Program-made: the position numbers and the translations under genes | Notes under the pieces: model-generated | Databases searched by the model: none | What the model was told of the DNA's origin: nothing | Seen by the model: the letters and a program-made list of their open reading frames with translations, nothing else | Part shown: in pieces, positions 10,271 through 22,282 of the stretch | Layout of the letters: every line of letters begins with the position of its first letter | Position numbering within the stretch: position 1 is the first letter of the stretch | Assembly: GCF_029784155.1 (NCBI RefSeq) | Contig: NC_073693.1 | Location: 285,668,875-285,732,874, forward strand | Length of the DNA stretch: 64,000 nt | Reading direction: 5' to 3' | Origin: Uranotaenia lowii | Taxonomy: Eukaryota > Arthropoda > Insecta > Diptera > Culicidae

Positions 10271-12014
10271 GAGCAACACCAGTTGAATAGCCTTCAGATT
10301 TGCTAGCGTTAATCATATTAGTTACACTCAAAAGTTGATGTGTAGTAGAATGTCCATGACGAAAACCAAATTGTTCATCAGGGAAAATAGAATTCTGATT
10401 AATGTGAATCATCATTCTATTCAAAATAACTCTCTCAAATAGTTTACTTAAAGAAGGAAGCAAACTAATTGGTCGATAACTTGAAGGCTCTGAAGCACTT
10501 TTTCCAGGTTTTAAAATTGGAGTTACTTTGGCATTTTTCCATTTATTGGGAAAATAAGCCAAGTGAAAACATTTGTTGAAGATTTTAACTAAAAAATTTA
10601 AAGTGCTTTCAGGCAACTTTTTAATAAGAATATAGAAAATCCCATCTTCCCCTGGAGCTTTCATATTTTTAAATTTTTTGAAAATCAATTTAAGTTCATC
10701 AATATTTGTCTCAGAATAACTTTCAAACACATTTTGCTTAGCAAGAATATCATCAAATTCAAGGGAAATTTGAGCATCAATTGGACTAACAACGTTTAAA
10801 TTAAAATCATGAGCAGACTCAAATTGTTGGGCTAATTTTTGAGCTTTTTCTGAATTAGTTAAAAGAAGTTTATCCCCATCTTTCAAAGTAGGAATTGGCT
10901 TCTGGGGCTTTTTAAGAATTTTAGTTAATTTCCAAAATGGCTTTGAGTAGGGTTTTATGTCCTCTACTGCTTTAGCAAAATTTTCATTACGAATGAAATT
11001 TAAACGACGTTTGATCTCTTTTTGAAGGTCGCAATAAATAAATTTTAAATAAGGATCCCTAGTACGTTGATATTGGCGTCGAAGAATGTTTTTCAGTCGT
11101 ATCAAAAACTGAAGATCATCATCAATTAAAGGTTGATTAAATTTATGTTTAACTTTAGGTATTGAGGCGGCTTTAGCATTGACTATTGAAGTTGTCAAAT
11201 TTTCTACAGCCAAATCAATATCTTCTATTGAATTCAGTGGAACGTTTACATCTAAATTACGTTCAATAAAATTCATATATCGCTCCCAGTTAGCCTTTTG
11301 AAAGTTAAAAGTTGATTTTAAAGGGTTTTCAATGGGACTTTGGGATAAAGAGAAAGTTACTGGAAGGTGGTCTGAATCGAGGTCCGCATGAGTAACTAAT
11401 TGACTACAATGCTCGCCTAAATCCGATAGAACCAAATCAATTGTGGAAGGATTTCTAATTGAAGAAAAACAAGTATGCCCATTAGGATATTCAACAGTAT
11501 AATAACCTGCAGAGCAATCATTAAACAAAATTTTCCCATTAGAATTTGATGAAATATTATTCCAAGATCGGTGTTTGGCATTAAAGTCACCAATAATAAA
11601 AAATTTAGATTTATTTCTGGTGAGTTTTTGTAAATCTCCCTTCAAAAAATTTTTCTGTTCACCGCTGCATTGGAAAGGCAAATATGCGGCAACAATTATA
11701 ATTTTCCCCATAGAAGTTTCTAATTCAATTCCAATTGTTTCTAAGACTTTTGTATTGAAAGAAGGAAGAAGTCTAAATTTGAGACGACTATTGATGACAA
11801 TAGCTACACCCCCACCTTGTCGATCAAGTCGATCATTTCGTAAAATTTTAAAGAAAGCATTGCTTTTCAAGTTATTGTCTGGCTTTAAAAAAGTTTCAGT
11901 GATGGCAGCAATATGTATGTTTTGAGTTTTCAAAAATAAAAAGAATTCATCTTGGTTAGCCAGCAAAGATCTAGCATTCCAATTCATAATATTTAAACAT
12001 CTATTTGGATCCAT
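10271..12014 (-). pseudogene. Jockey-clade ORF2, N-terminal part: endonuclease and start of RT
   Basis: N-terminal portion of the LINE EN-RT protein. It starts with an ATG at 12014 that overlaps the ORF1 stop by about 14 bases, a common LINE arrangement. APE-endonuclease motifs are 'MNWNARSL' near the start, 'GDFNAKHRSWN' near residue 140 and 'SDHLPV' near residue 218. RT then begins with 'ILKPGK', 'SYRPISLLP' and 'DEQFGFRHGHST'. The frame runs to 'GVALLD', just before RT motif A, where the 8-base repeat and the inserted hAT-like DNA begin. Downstream RT residues resume on the other side of the insertion at 9524, so the protein is broken here. No other stop is seen in this part. Confidence 0.85.
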
Positions 12015-13430
12015 GAGGGAATCGTAAAGTCATAATAATTTTGTTAGCATAATTAAAAGAAGTTTGGAAAGCTTCAAACATTGAATTTGCTTTCAACATA
12101 AGTTGCATCATTTCCATTAAATTTTGATGCAAAAATTTTAATTTTTCCTCAGTTATCTCACCCAAATCAACAAAATTGTTAGGATCAGAAAATGAAGGAG
12201 AAGGACAAGTATTTGAAATTCGGGGATTTTCCCAAGCCTTCGCATGAACGTTGAGACTTGGTTTTTTCCCATTTTTATTAGTTAAACCTGAAGAGGGAAA
12301 CCCATTTTCAACCACCTCTGAGAACGATAAGCAACGAGTCTGAGGCGCAGAATCAGCCCAGGTAACATTAAAATCACTTCGGGTATTACCCAGCCGTGAT
12401 TCCAATGTAGGCCAAGGCTGACCGCGAACAGGCAGGTTGTTTGCCGGCCCGACGTGTGAAGACGAAAAAGAGGAAGGAGGAGAAGAAACTTTTCTGGAAA
12501 CTTTGGGATTTTTCCTAGAAGCAACAATTTTTGCCCTAACGGGACAGTCTAGAGAATTCGAGGAATGATTACCTGCGCAATTCGCACACTTAAAAAATTC
12601 TGTTTTTGGCTTATCACCACCAAAAAGGCATTTAGATTTTTCATGATCGAATGAGCCGCAAAACATGCATCTGGCATTCATTCTACAATTTTTAGTGCCA
12701 TGACAAAAAGCTTGACAACGACGACATTGCGTAATATTTTGTAAAAAATTGGTATGGGATTTACGAAAAGGTTCAAATTTTACTCGACAATGAAACATAA
12801 GACGAGCCTTTTCAAGAATTTGCAAATTATTAACCTGATCCTTTTTAAAATGGATCAAATAAAGTTCAGGAGCAAAACCAATACTACTGGTATTATTCGT
12901 GTTGGTTCTTTTCCTCATTTGAATTACTTGAATTGGAGAAAAACCTAACAAAGAATTTAATTCAGCTGTGATCTCATCCGGTGTCTGATCGCCAGTGAGA
13001 CCACGAAGTACAACTTTAAATGGACGATCACTTCTAGTGTCGTAAGTAAAAAATTGGTGTTTTTTATTATTCAAATAATTTAAAACCTTTTGAAAATCAT
13101 TAAAAGATTCCGCCAATATACGAGCAGTTCCCCTTCTACCGATCTGAAAAGAAATCTTCACATCCTTGACGGAAGTGACGATTTCCTTTCGAAAGGCTTT
13201 GAAGTCAGGAATCGTGACCGTTATTGGTGGAATCTTTTCGTTTTTAAGAGTATAAGAAGAAGAAGGTTTCTTAGTACTCTTATCAGAATTAAATATGAAT
13301 ATTTCCTCATCACCGATGTTATGAAGGACATCGAATAATTGGAAATTTCAACTTTTTTGGGCGATGGACCTGAATTAGGTTCGGCAATCCGTTTTCTCCC
13401 GGCCCTTGAGCCGGCCGAAGACTTCCCCAT
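12001..13430 (-). pseudogene. Jockey-clade ORF1 (gag-like, three zinc knuckles), frameshifted
   Basis: RNA-binding ORF1 protein of the LINE. The likely start is the ATG at 13430 ('MGKSSAGSRAGRKR', a basic N-terminus). Near 13333-13340 the frame shifts by one base; the second frame then runs through 'IPPITVTIPDF' to the stop at 12001. Three knuckles lie in the middle: two of the form C-x2-C-x4-H-x4-C ('CRRCQAFCHGTKNC', 'CMFCGSFDHEKSKC') and one C-x2-C-x3-H-x6-C ('CANCAGNHSSNSLDC'), the usual Jockey triplet. A Ser/Pro-rich linker and a C-terminal helix-like segment follow. About 476 residues if the shift were absent. The single-base lesion could also be an assembly error. Confidence 0.85.
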
Positions 13431-13613
13431 GCTGGGAAGAAAAGAGAAAAATATGAATAAAAGAAAATAAAAATAATTATAGCACTGAAAAGTGCTGATT
13501 GAAAAACAGGTAAGGAAAAAAATAAATAATGTAAAAATGTTCCTGCAGGTACACAGCAACGATACGATGCTCCGGCGTACGTGTTGACGACTCAACGGTA
13601 CAGATGGAAGTGA

Positions 13614-13625
13614 GTTTCTATCCAT
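13614..13625. repeat. target-site duplication, right copy (Jockey-clade element)
   Basis: GTTTCTATCCAT, identical to 8366-8377; the match may extend by one or two T. Confidence 0.8.
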
Positions 13626-13819
13626 TTGTTCTTGATTATTGAGGGTTATTATTGACATGATCGGCATGGAATTCTTATCAACATCATAATCAAAACCATC
13701 GAGTGAATTCTGAGCTCTTGATAAAACAATATCGGTGGTTTGACTAAAGAAGTATGGGATGAATTTTGTCAGAAAATTCATAGAAAAATCATGCTAAGCA
13801 TTGATAAAATGTGTCATTT

Positions 13820-15070
13820 TACTTGAAAACAAGCAATCCACATCATCTAAGTTCGATTAGCTTTAGAAACCCTATCTCAGTGGTATCTACATTAAAATTT
13901 AAAAAATCCATGAGATCTAAAAATGTTATCTAGAATCCAGAATGTTTACTGTAATTTTCGGTAAAATGTGTTTGAAAATCTGTAAAGTTATGAATTTTTC
14001 TGAGATCTCAACAACCTTACTCAAAATCTCAATGCAATGATTTTATACGGAACTTCCAGTTAAAAAACAGATTTTTCACCGTTTGTAAGAAAAAATCAGA
14101 ACTTCGAGGATGAAAGAAAATTGTGGAAAATTTTCACGGAGGAACGCACAGAAATGGAACTAAAGTTCAACGTCTAATGCTGAAAAGTCAGTGACTTCTC
14201 TAAAAACACGAAATATTTTCCTCGCTTTCGATGTGGTATAGCTTCAGTCTTTTGAATGGAAATGATGATAACAAGAACCATCTGTTTAAACGAGAAAGGA
14301 AGGAACGGTTCCAACATTTATAAGAGTCATAAAAATATCTTCAAAATTTTAATTTTTAACAAAATTAAAAGGGAAGCCAATGATTGCACTCCAAAAAAGA
14401 AAAAGCTGGAAAAGCTTTTGATACAATGGGAAACCCTTCCAAATGCAATAAAATAACTTATCGTTATATAATCAGCCACTCAGGTTACTGATGGTGATTT
14501 TTCTAATAAAAAATGGCAGGAAAGTTTACCCGGGATTCAATAAATCAAAATTGAGAACTGAAACTTGGACGAAATTGGCTTAAAAATCTGTGAGTTTGTT
14601 GTTTTTTTTTTTTATAATTTCGACAACTTTGTTAAACGCCTTATTTTAAATGGAATTTTGGGAATTTTAAAAAAGGGTTTTCACCGTTTGGAACGGAAAA
14701 CTTTAATTATGGGAAAACGCAAAAAAAAATACGAACAGAAAAAGGAAATATTGTCAATAAATTTTGATAAAGATTCATCGTCTAACGCTTAAAAGAGAGT
14801 GATAACCAAAAAAAAAATCAGAAGACTTAGAAATGCTGAGATGAGAATCAGATTGTTTTTTTTTAGAAAACGGTTAAAAATAAAACGGTTCAAAAAATAC
14901 AAAGGCCTCGAAAATTTTCATTTTTGAAAAAAAAAAGCAAATCAAATGAAAATTCGGTTCGAAAAAAACAAATGTTTTCAAAAATGTTAGAAATTTTCAT
15001 AAAAACTAACTACGTGATGTACCAATTTCGATTGGTATTGTCCGCTTTGCATTAGAAAAATCGTGTTGAA
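13820..15070 (+). repeat. old dispersed repeat, copy A
   Basis: A diverged copy of the sequence at 29600-30180, same orientation. Shared landmarks include 'aaccctatc'/'aatcctatc' with 'gtatct', 'gtgaaattatgaattttt'-like text, 'cacagaaa', and 'agaaaacggtt' followed later by 'tccaatttcg'-like words. No ORF looks coding. Boundaries are approximate because the copies are very diverged. Confidence 0.35.
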
Positions 15071-15229
15071 TTTCCTTTAAAATATTTCAAATAAAAAATA
15101 CATACATTCTTTGTCCTTTCTTTTTTCAGCTTTTATTCGTCAAGACTTTGTTATCATAAAAGAATTAAGTTTAATTTAATACTTCTTTATAACTATCCAG
15201 GAAGCTTTACAAATTGATAGCAAGTGATA

Positions 15230-16460
15230 TTTTGTGTGCGGCTCGCCGAAGAGATTTTAAATTCAAATTGGCTCGTTTGTTCGAAAAGATGCTGTAGCAG
15301 GTTTGTTTCAAAATAAAAGGTTTTTTTTTTTCATTAAAAACTAGCTGATCCCATACGAACTCCGTTTCGCTTTCAACTTGGAATATGTCATGAACAGTTT
15401 GTATGAAAGTCAATTGCCAAGCATTTTCCAGATTGATTGTTAAGTAATAATTGCAAAAATATTGGACGATCACTTCGTCTGTCGTCTGCTACTAAATTAG
15501 AAATCAGCAATCAAAAACCACGTGAATTAATTTCGACTAAATCATTGCATAACAACGCCATTTATATGGACGACCCCTTCCGTCGACCCCTGGCAAAATA
15601 TTTGACATCTGAAATCCCTGAAAACTACCGTGTGCAAATATTCATCCCAATCCGATGTATAATAACGACGATATTTCAAAAATATTGAAAGGTTTATATG
15701 GACGACCCCCTTTGCCGGCCTCTTAAACTGAATTGAATACCTGAAATCCATTGCTCATCTCTCAAAACTCTCGTGTACCAATTTTCGTATGAATCCGATG
15801 GATAATAACGCTAATATCGCATCAAAAGTGAATAGTTAACATGGACGACCCCTTTGGCCGACCCCTGATTTTAGTTTGGATAAGTGAAATCGGTGGATTG
15901 TCCCTAATAACGCCTATGTGCAAATTTTCATCTCAATCCGATGTATAAAAACGTCAATATAACTAAGATACTGAAAATTTAATATGGACGACCCCTTTTG
16001 CCGGCCCCTTACACTAAATTTGATACCTCAAATCGATTGCACGTCACTCAAAACTATCGTGTACCAATTTTCATCTGAATACGATGTATAATAACGTCAA
16101 TATCGCAAAAACAGCGAACAGTTAATATGGACGACCCCTTTGGCTGACCCCTTACAAAAAATTTGACACCTGAAATCGATTGCTCGTCTTTCAACACACT
16201 CATGAGCAAATTTTCAGCACAATCCGACGAAAAATAACGTCAATATCGCGAAAACAATATTTGTCTTGTATGGACGACCCCCTTCAAAAGGGGTCATCCA
16301 AAAATCTGAAAACATTTTTCATCCTTCCTGGTCCTAATGAGTATCCATGCCAAATTTCAGCTCTCTAGCTCTTAAGACGGCTGAGTCTATAGAGGACAAA
16401 CAAACAAACAAACAAACAAACAAACAAACATACAGAAATTGCTTTTTATATATATAGATA
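15230..16460 (+). repeat. array of ~143-bp tandem units, left copy
   Basis: Six occurrences of 'tatggacgacccc' at about 15564, 15696, 15839, 15982, 16124 and 16267 are spaced 132, 143, 143, 142 and 143 bp, so this is a tandem array. Each unit carries similar text ('ccgatgtataataacg', 'atcgattgc', 'aaaact'). One end has 'ctagctgatcccatacgaac'; the other ends in a CAAA repeat and 'tatatatagat'. A second array in inverted orientation lies at 17645-18960. I cannot name the family. Confidence 0.8.
16397..16430. repeat. (CAAA)n microsatellite
   Basis: About eight CAAA units at the inner end of the left 143-bp array. Confidence 0.9.
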
Positions 16461-16559
16461 ACAAGCAAAAAAACTAAAATTGAAATTTATATTTGTGTTT
16501 TTAATCAAAATATGTATACAAACTGACTTTCATTAAAAGTAATTTGAAATCTTTATCTA

Positions 16560-17150
16560 TTTATGCTGATTGAAAAACTCATCAACGAGCTCAATTGAAA
16601 TCTGAACTTCTGAATCTGACGAATTTGAAATTTGAATTATGAATCTGTTTCCGAATTGCAATACAATTTTTGGATCTGACCTCCACATCAGGATTTCAAA
16701 TATGAGCCAAGATGGGAAATTTGGTTTGGAGCCCTCATAAATCTGGAATTTAAGTTTTTAAGTTTTGGGTTCAATATTAATTCATTCAAATATCTGCTCT
16801 CAGTCCGAGTTGTGAATCTGAATTAAAACATGAATTTCGGAAAACGATTCTTTGTAAGTTTTCAATTCGGAATTATCATTTTGAGACTTTGTTACGATTG
16901 TATTCTACATGAGAATTAAATTTAAGAACATCGAGTCTGAATATGCAACAAAAACAGAATTTTTATATTTCAAATTTGAAAAGTTATTATTTAAATTTCT
17001 AAAGTCTTTAATCAATTGTGTATGAAATGCAAAACCAAATATGAACTTATATTTTAAAACAGCTTTTCATTTCTTATTTCTAATGATGATTGATGAATTA
17101 AATCAAGAATTCTATATTGGTTACAGAATCCGAAATATAAAAACTGAAGT
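16560..17150 (+). repeat. old dispersed repeat family 2, copy A
   Basis: Matches 28350-28950 in the same orientation, clearly diverged. Shared landmarks are 'aatctg' words with 'gaattgc.atac.attt', 'gagccctcata' (against 'aagccctcata'), 'tttaagaac.tcga.t' and 'cagctttccatttcttattt'-like text. The whole stretch is rich in gaat/ctg words. It sits between the two inverted 143-bp arrays. Confidence 0.5.
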
Positions 17151-17309
17151 TTAATTTTGATTTTGATTCAGAACTGAAATTTACTCTACAAGTTAGAAAT
17201 TTTTGATAATTTTTGTAGGAGTTCTGAGGAAAGGGTTTAACCTCCAAATTTCCCCCCGTTCTAAAGGCCTTGACTTCAACATTAATTTAGGAGCTTTGTG
17301 CAAGAATCT

Positions 17310-17530
17310 TATAGTAAATAAGGCACTAATTACGTAAGCTTGATTTTGGATTTTTTTACAGGGTCTTTTGGCCTAAAACCAAACTTTCCTAACAGCCTAA
17401 CAGCCAACAATAAAAAATTGGCTTCCCATGTTTGCGATGATTTTTTTTTCAAATCCTTAATTATGTTAAAGTTTTGGAAACCCGTCCTACCCCCTTATAT
17501 GCTTACGTAATTGGTGAAAGGCCCTTATTA
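17310..17530. mobile_element. short inverted-repeat element (MITE-like)
   Basis: 'aattacgtaagc' at about 17327 recurs inverted as 'gcttacgtaatt' near 17500, with further weak match outward (taaggc / gccctta). About 220 bp. It has no coding content. Confidence 0.45.
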
Positions 17531-17644
17531 AGCGTTTATACATTAAAGTAACGCTCGTGGTTTTACCTTTACATGAGGTCTATTCGAAATGCTGGAAATT
17601 ATACCTGAAAGTAAAGGAAAAAAATCGATCAATATTGAGAAATA

Positions 17645-18960
17645 AAAGTATCTATACCTATATATAAAAAGCAAATTTCTGTATGTTTAAAAGCTAGTCT
17701 TAAGAGCTAGAGGTCTGAAATTTGGCATGGATGCTCATTAAGATTAGGAATGATGAAAAATGTTTTTAGATTTTCGAATGACCCCTTCTGAAGGTCATCC
17801 ATAGAAGACAAATATTGTTTTTGCGATATTGACGTTACTTTTCGTCGGAGCATGTTGAAAATTTGCACTTGAGAGTTTTGAAAGACGAGCAATCGATTTC
17901 AAGTGTCAAGTTTTGTGTAAGGGGTCGGTGAAAGGGATCGTTCATATTAACTATTCACTGTTGATGCGATATTGTCGTTATTTTACATCGGATTCAGACG
18001 AAAATTGGTACACGATAGTTTTGAGTAACATGCAATCGATTTGAGGCATCAAATTTAGTGTAACGGGTCCGCAAAAGGGGTTGTCCATATTAACATTTCA
18101 ATATTTCAATATTGACGTTTTTATACATCGGATTGGGATGAAAATTTGCACATAAGAGGTTATTAGGGACAAACAATTGATTTCACTTATACAAATTAAT
18201 ATCAGGGGTCATCCAAAGGGGGTCGTCCATATTAACTATTCATTGTTAATGCGATACTGTCGTTATTATTAATCGGATTCAGCTGAAAATTGGTACACAA
18301 GAGTTTTGAGGGACGGGCAATCGATTATTGTAAAATTGAATTCAGTGTGAGGGGTCGGCAAAAGGGGTCGTCCATATTATCATTTCAATATTTTCCCAAT
18401 ATCGTCGTTATCATACATCGGATCGGGATGAAATTTGCACACGGTAGTTTTCAGAGACGGTCAATCGGATTCAAATGTCCAATGTTTTGCCAGGGGTCGA
18501 CGAAAGGGGTCGGCCATATTAATTAATGTTGCACTGCTTTTAGCAATATTGACGTTATTATGTAATGGATTGCTTTGAAAATTTGCACGCGGGAGTTTTG
18601 AGGGAAGGGCAATCGATTTCAGATATCAATGATTGTATGAGAGGCCACTGAAAGGGGTTTCACTTTGTGCCAATAATTGCGTTGTTAGGTATGTAACAAT
18701 TGGGTCGAAATTTATACACGAGGGTTTTTTTTGGCACGGTCAATTGATTCCTGATTTCAAATTTAGTAGCAGTCTAAAAAAAAGTGATCGTACAATATTT
18801 TTGCAATTATTACTTAACAATGAATTCAGAAGGGCATCTGAAAAATTCTTGGCTATTGGCGTATTCATACTAAGTGTTTATAACATATTCCAAGTCGAAA
18901 ACGAAACGGAGTTCGTATGGGATCAGCTAGTATTTTATAAGATTATTCTAATAGCTGTAC
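17645..18960 (-). repeat. array of ~143-bp tandem units, right copy (inverted)
   Basis: Inverted version of the array at 15230-16460. 'gtcatcc/gtcgtccatatt' recurs at about 17800, 17941, 18083, 18224, 18370, 18511 and 18655, spacing near 142. The inner end has 'tatatataaaaagc' and the outer end 'gttcgtatgggatcagctag', the inverse of the left array's outer end. The two copies face each other across about 1.2 kb. Confidence 0.8.
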
Positions 18961-19985
18961 AGCACACATTGAATTTATGTAATCTATTCGAAAATTTAAG
19001 CATGATTTTTTTATGAAACTGCCGATAAACCTGTAAATATCTGTCTGTATCATCAATTTGAAGAAGGTTTTAATAAAAAAATAGATGTATGATCCAGATT
19101 GAAAACATAAAAAAATGAAGTAGGTATGAAGTCAGATTAAGATAACCATTTCATTAACAATTCTGTTCAACGATTGAAGTATTGAATTAGATTCAAAGGT
19201 TTCTCAAGTTTTCGATAAGTTTCACAGATTTATGAACCGGTCATTTTCCAAATAAATTTTGAGAAATGAAAGTATCAGAAGGCAACTTTTCCTAATAGTG
19301 GATTTCAACATTTTCACTTGAGGACTTGAGACATTCTTTCTACGAATGATAAAAAAAATATCAATTTTTGCCCCATTCTCACTCCCAATGACGGCATTCT
19401 AGGAGTCAACCCTTGGACAACAAAAAAAACTGATTGAGAAAGCTGGAATTTGTTCCCAACTTAGTTACTATCTTATCATATTTGGCTCCTTGAAAAATTT
19501 ACTGACGAGTATTAGAAAATGTATTTTTGTTAGATCTTTTATTCGGTAAACATTGTTGGTAGCATAAAGGTACGTATTGATCGGTTCTACATGATAATCC
19601 ATCAATAGTTTTGGCAATTTTTAAGAACAAAACCTCGAGAAATTGATGCAAAAAATATCCGCGAGGATGAAGAGACGTTTCGGCTTCTCAGTCATATACT
19701 TTTGAACCAAATTAGAAATAGCACATTTTCTCAGCGCCCTACGTTTATGCCATGATCTTGGCCATCACCAGGGATATCTATAAATTTATTTTATCGAAAA
19801 CATTTTTGTTTAACAAATTTAAAAAGTCCTACTTACAGAGAGTGTTCTGTTTATCAAATGGTGGGATCTTGGCAAATGTATTGTTGTTTTTTTCGTCCGA
19901 ATTGTTGAATTGAGTGAACAATATAAATTTGAATAAATTTAGCTTAGGGCATGAAATAGATGTACTTATCAGGATAAATTGAATA
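18961..19985. other. AT-rich spacer, nothing recognised
   Basis: No coding ORF, repeat or RNA seen. Confidence 0.4.
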
Positions 19986-20775
19986 ATTAATCACTATTGA
20001 GAAATGTTACGATTGTTTTTACATTGTCTGTCTTCTAGCAATCACTTCTTGTTGGATGTTTTATTTGTGTTTACTATCATTGGAGATGGATTCTGTTGTG
20101 TTTTTTATCAATTGTGTTAATGTGTAAGTGAGATGCGTTTGTTTATGATTTGATTGAAACAGTTTAGTGTAATTTTGTGAGGCTTATTCTGCGACTCGAG
20201 TGACGTGACTTACGAAATTTCACGTCTTCGTCCTGACTCCAGAAAATTCTTCAGAAAAGAAATTGGTGTAGCGATGAGCTCTGAAGACCAATAACAGCTA
20301 ATCCGAACGAAAATATCGAGGCTATTTAAGCCAAAAAAACTATATGAAATTTCATAAGCCACGTCGCTCGAGTCGCAGAATAAGCCCTGTTTTTGATCAT
20401 ACTTGCTTTGTGTGGTTTTATCCTCCTCAGAATTTTCGTGTTTGAGAGTAGTACCGCGTATATAACACTCACATCCTGAACATCTTTGCATGAATTTAAT
20501 GGGTGTGGTCCTATGACAATATTGAAACATTCCAGCATGTCCAATTTGTGGGGATTATATGTCCGATCCCAAAAACAAGTATGATCGACAACCAACCGCA
20601 CTCAACTGTTTCATCCAAAACATAAACAAACGAATCTCACTTTCACATTCACACAAATGATAAACAACACAACAGAATCCATCTCCAATAATAGTATACA
20701 CAGATAAAACAAGAAATGATTGTTAGATGACAGACAATTTAAAAACAATCGTAACATTTCTCAATAGTGATTAAT
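19986..20775. mobile_element. ~790-bp element with ~200-bp inverted ends
   Basis: The first ~180-200 bp (from 'attaatcactattgagaaat') recur inverted at 20590-20775 with scattered mismatches. Both ends abut TA (19984-19985, 20776-20777), compatible with a TA target duplication. Inside is a second inverted pair around 'cttattctgcgactcgag' (20183-20222 and 20343-20388). ORFs of ~100 residues inside show no known domain, so it is a non-autonomous fold-back element. Confidence 0.7.
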
Positions 20776-22282
20776 TATATAAAAAACAACAACAATACAA
20801 TAGACTACACTCACCAGCCAAAAAATCATATTTTTAATTATCGTTTTGGTTAGCAACCACCAAACCTTTAACCGAAGTTAAAGATGCCAAGAATTTGGCA
20901 GAATAACTATCGGTTACGTTGATTTTGGTTTTCCATGCTTTAAAATTATGTATTCTTATAGAAACAACTGGTTCAGTACGATAACGGTTCCAAATGTTTG
21001 AAATATGACGTTTCTGCTCTGTTTTTTTTTCTAAATGCAAGACTTTCAAACAAACCAATCAAAGTATATGTGTCGAGGTTACCAATTCAATTTGCATTCA
21101 CCGACGAACCAGAAGATGTAAGCAAATATGTCTACAAGCATCTAGTTCCAAAGTGAGCATCACTTGCCACCACATTAGCCTCTAGTTATTTTCCAGAACC
21201 TGTCATAAATCCATCATCTTCAACAGCCGTGGTGCGATCCATTATGAAGACTGAGGTGACATTTAATGTCACATCTAGGTCGCAGATTTGTTAGGGTGGG
21301 TTGGTTTAGGAAAGTTTAATTTTTGTATATATTTGTAATCTTAATATATTTTTTAACCTTAAACTTACTTTTTTGTATGAGTATGACTTAATTTCAGTGA
21401 TTAATAGTAAGAAGTTTGAGCCATTAAAACTTACTGAAAGTTCTCGAAAACCGGTACCCTACTGCTTAGGTTTAATTTTTGAGCGCCCTCCGTACTCCCG
21501 AAGAAAACTGTCCAGGGATAAGAAAAATGAGGTTCTAGAACTGTCCCCGTAGAAGATTTATTAGTAGTTAACCGCGTTCCGGGCAAGGCGTAAACAAGCG
21601 CACTGGTAAAATTTTCTCGCCTCTGCTAAGCTGCCTTGCGCGATTTTTTTCCCTTGGTAGTCAAACACAGGTTGCCCACCTTGGACCACATCTCACAGCG
21701 GGTCTTGGCGCAAAAGAATGCGCCTCGAGAACGCGCGCAAACCATCGAACGAACGGTTTCGTGAGCGCCTCAACACCGGTGGGGGTCTTCGCCAGATAGC
21801 TACTGGAGTGAAATTGCCCTGTTTGGTTGGTCCGGCTTTATACACCATTCCTACAATAATACAATATTAGCACACAGAAGATGGAACGACGGCTTCCTAA
21901 CGGTGCTGGAACTTCATCGTCATGGCTTGTACGGTTGAACTTGAAACGGGTGACTTGGGCTAATCTTCTGGGCCAAAAGATTAACATCAGCGTATCAGTT
22001 ATTCAAAAAAATGAATTATTTCCATTCGGTTTTGTACAAATTGAGTTACTTTTAGGCTTGAGGAAATCTTGGCTATGGGAGATTCGTTCATGAAAACCAC
22101 TCCTGTTGCCCTCAACGGTTGCAAATCAACGTTTTGCGAGTTGACCTTCAATTTCAGAGTAGACCGTCGACCAAACGCCTATTTAAACGTTCTCAAGTAA
22201 CATTAACTTGATAGATCGAAGACAGAGATTCGCTAGGGCGATCAGCTGATTTGATTAGAGGTGATGTAGTAACCGTTTATAT
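20776..22282. other. intergenic DNA; GC-richer stretch at 21480-21960
   Basis: Short ORFs at 20834-21058 (-) and 21881-22093 (+) show no recognisable domain. The 21480-21960 stretch is distinctly richer in GC than its surroundings and may be host single-copy DNA or a decayed gene part. Nothing firm can be assigned. Confidence 0.3.

Larger units (their letters stand above)
8377..13613 (-). mobile_element. Jockey-clade LINE, full-length but interrupted
   Basis: Two ORFs on the minus strand (gag-like ORF1 then EN-RT ORF2), a 3' UTR and a poly(A) tail (poly(T) at 8377-8389 on +). A direct repeat GTTTCTATCCAT flanks it at 8366-8377 and 13614-13625, as expected for a target duplication of target-primed insertion. 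Without the 730-bp insertion at 9533-10262 the element is about 4.5 kb, the usual Jockey size. The duplication reaching past the 5' UTR shows this copy inserted at full length. Confidence 0.85.

Noticed and set aside
10019..10306. 95-codon ORF
   Set aside because: It starts in the hAT-like insertion and ends in the interrupted LINE, so it is created by the junction.
15230..18960. CRISPR-like array
   Set aside because: Units are ~143 bp, diverged along their length, with no constant repeat and unique spacer pattern, and the DNA is eukaryotic.
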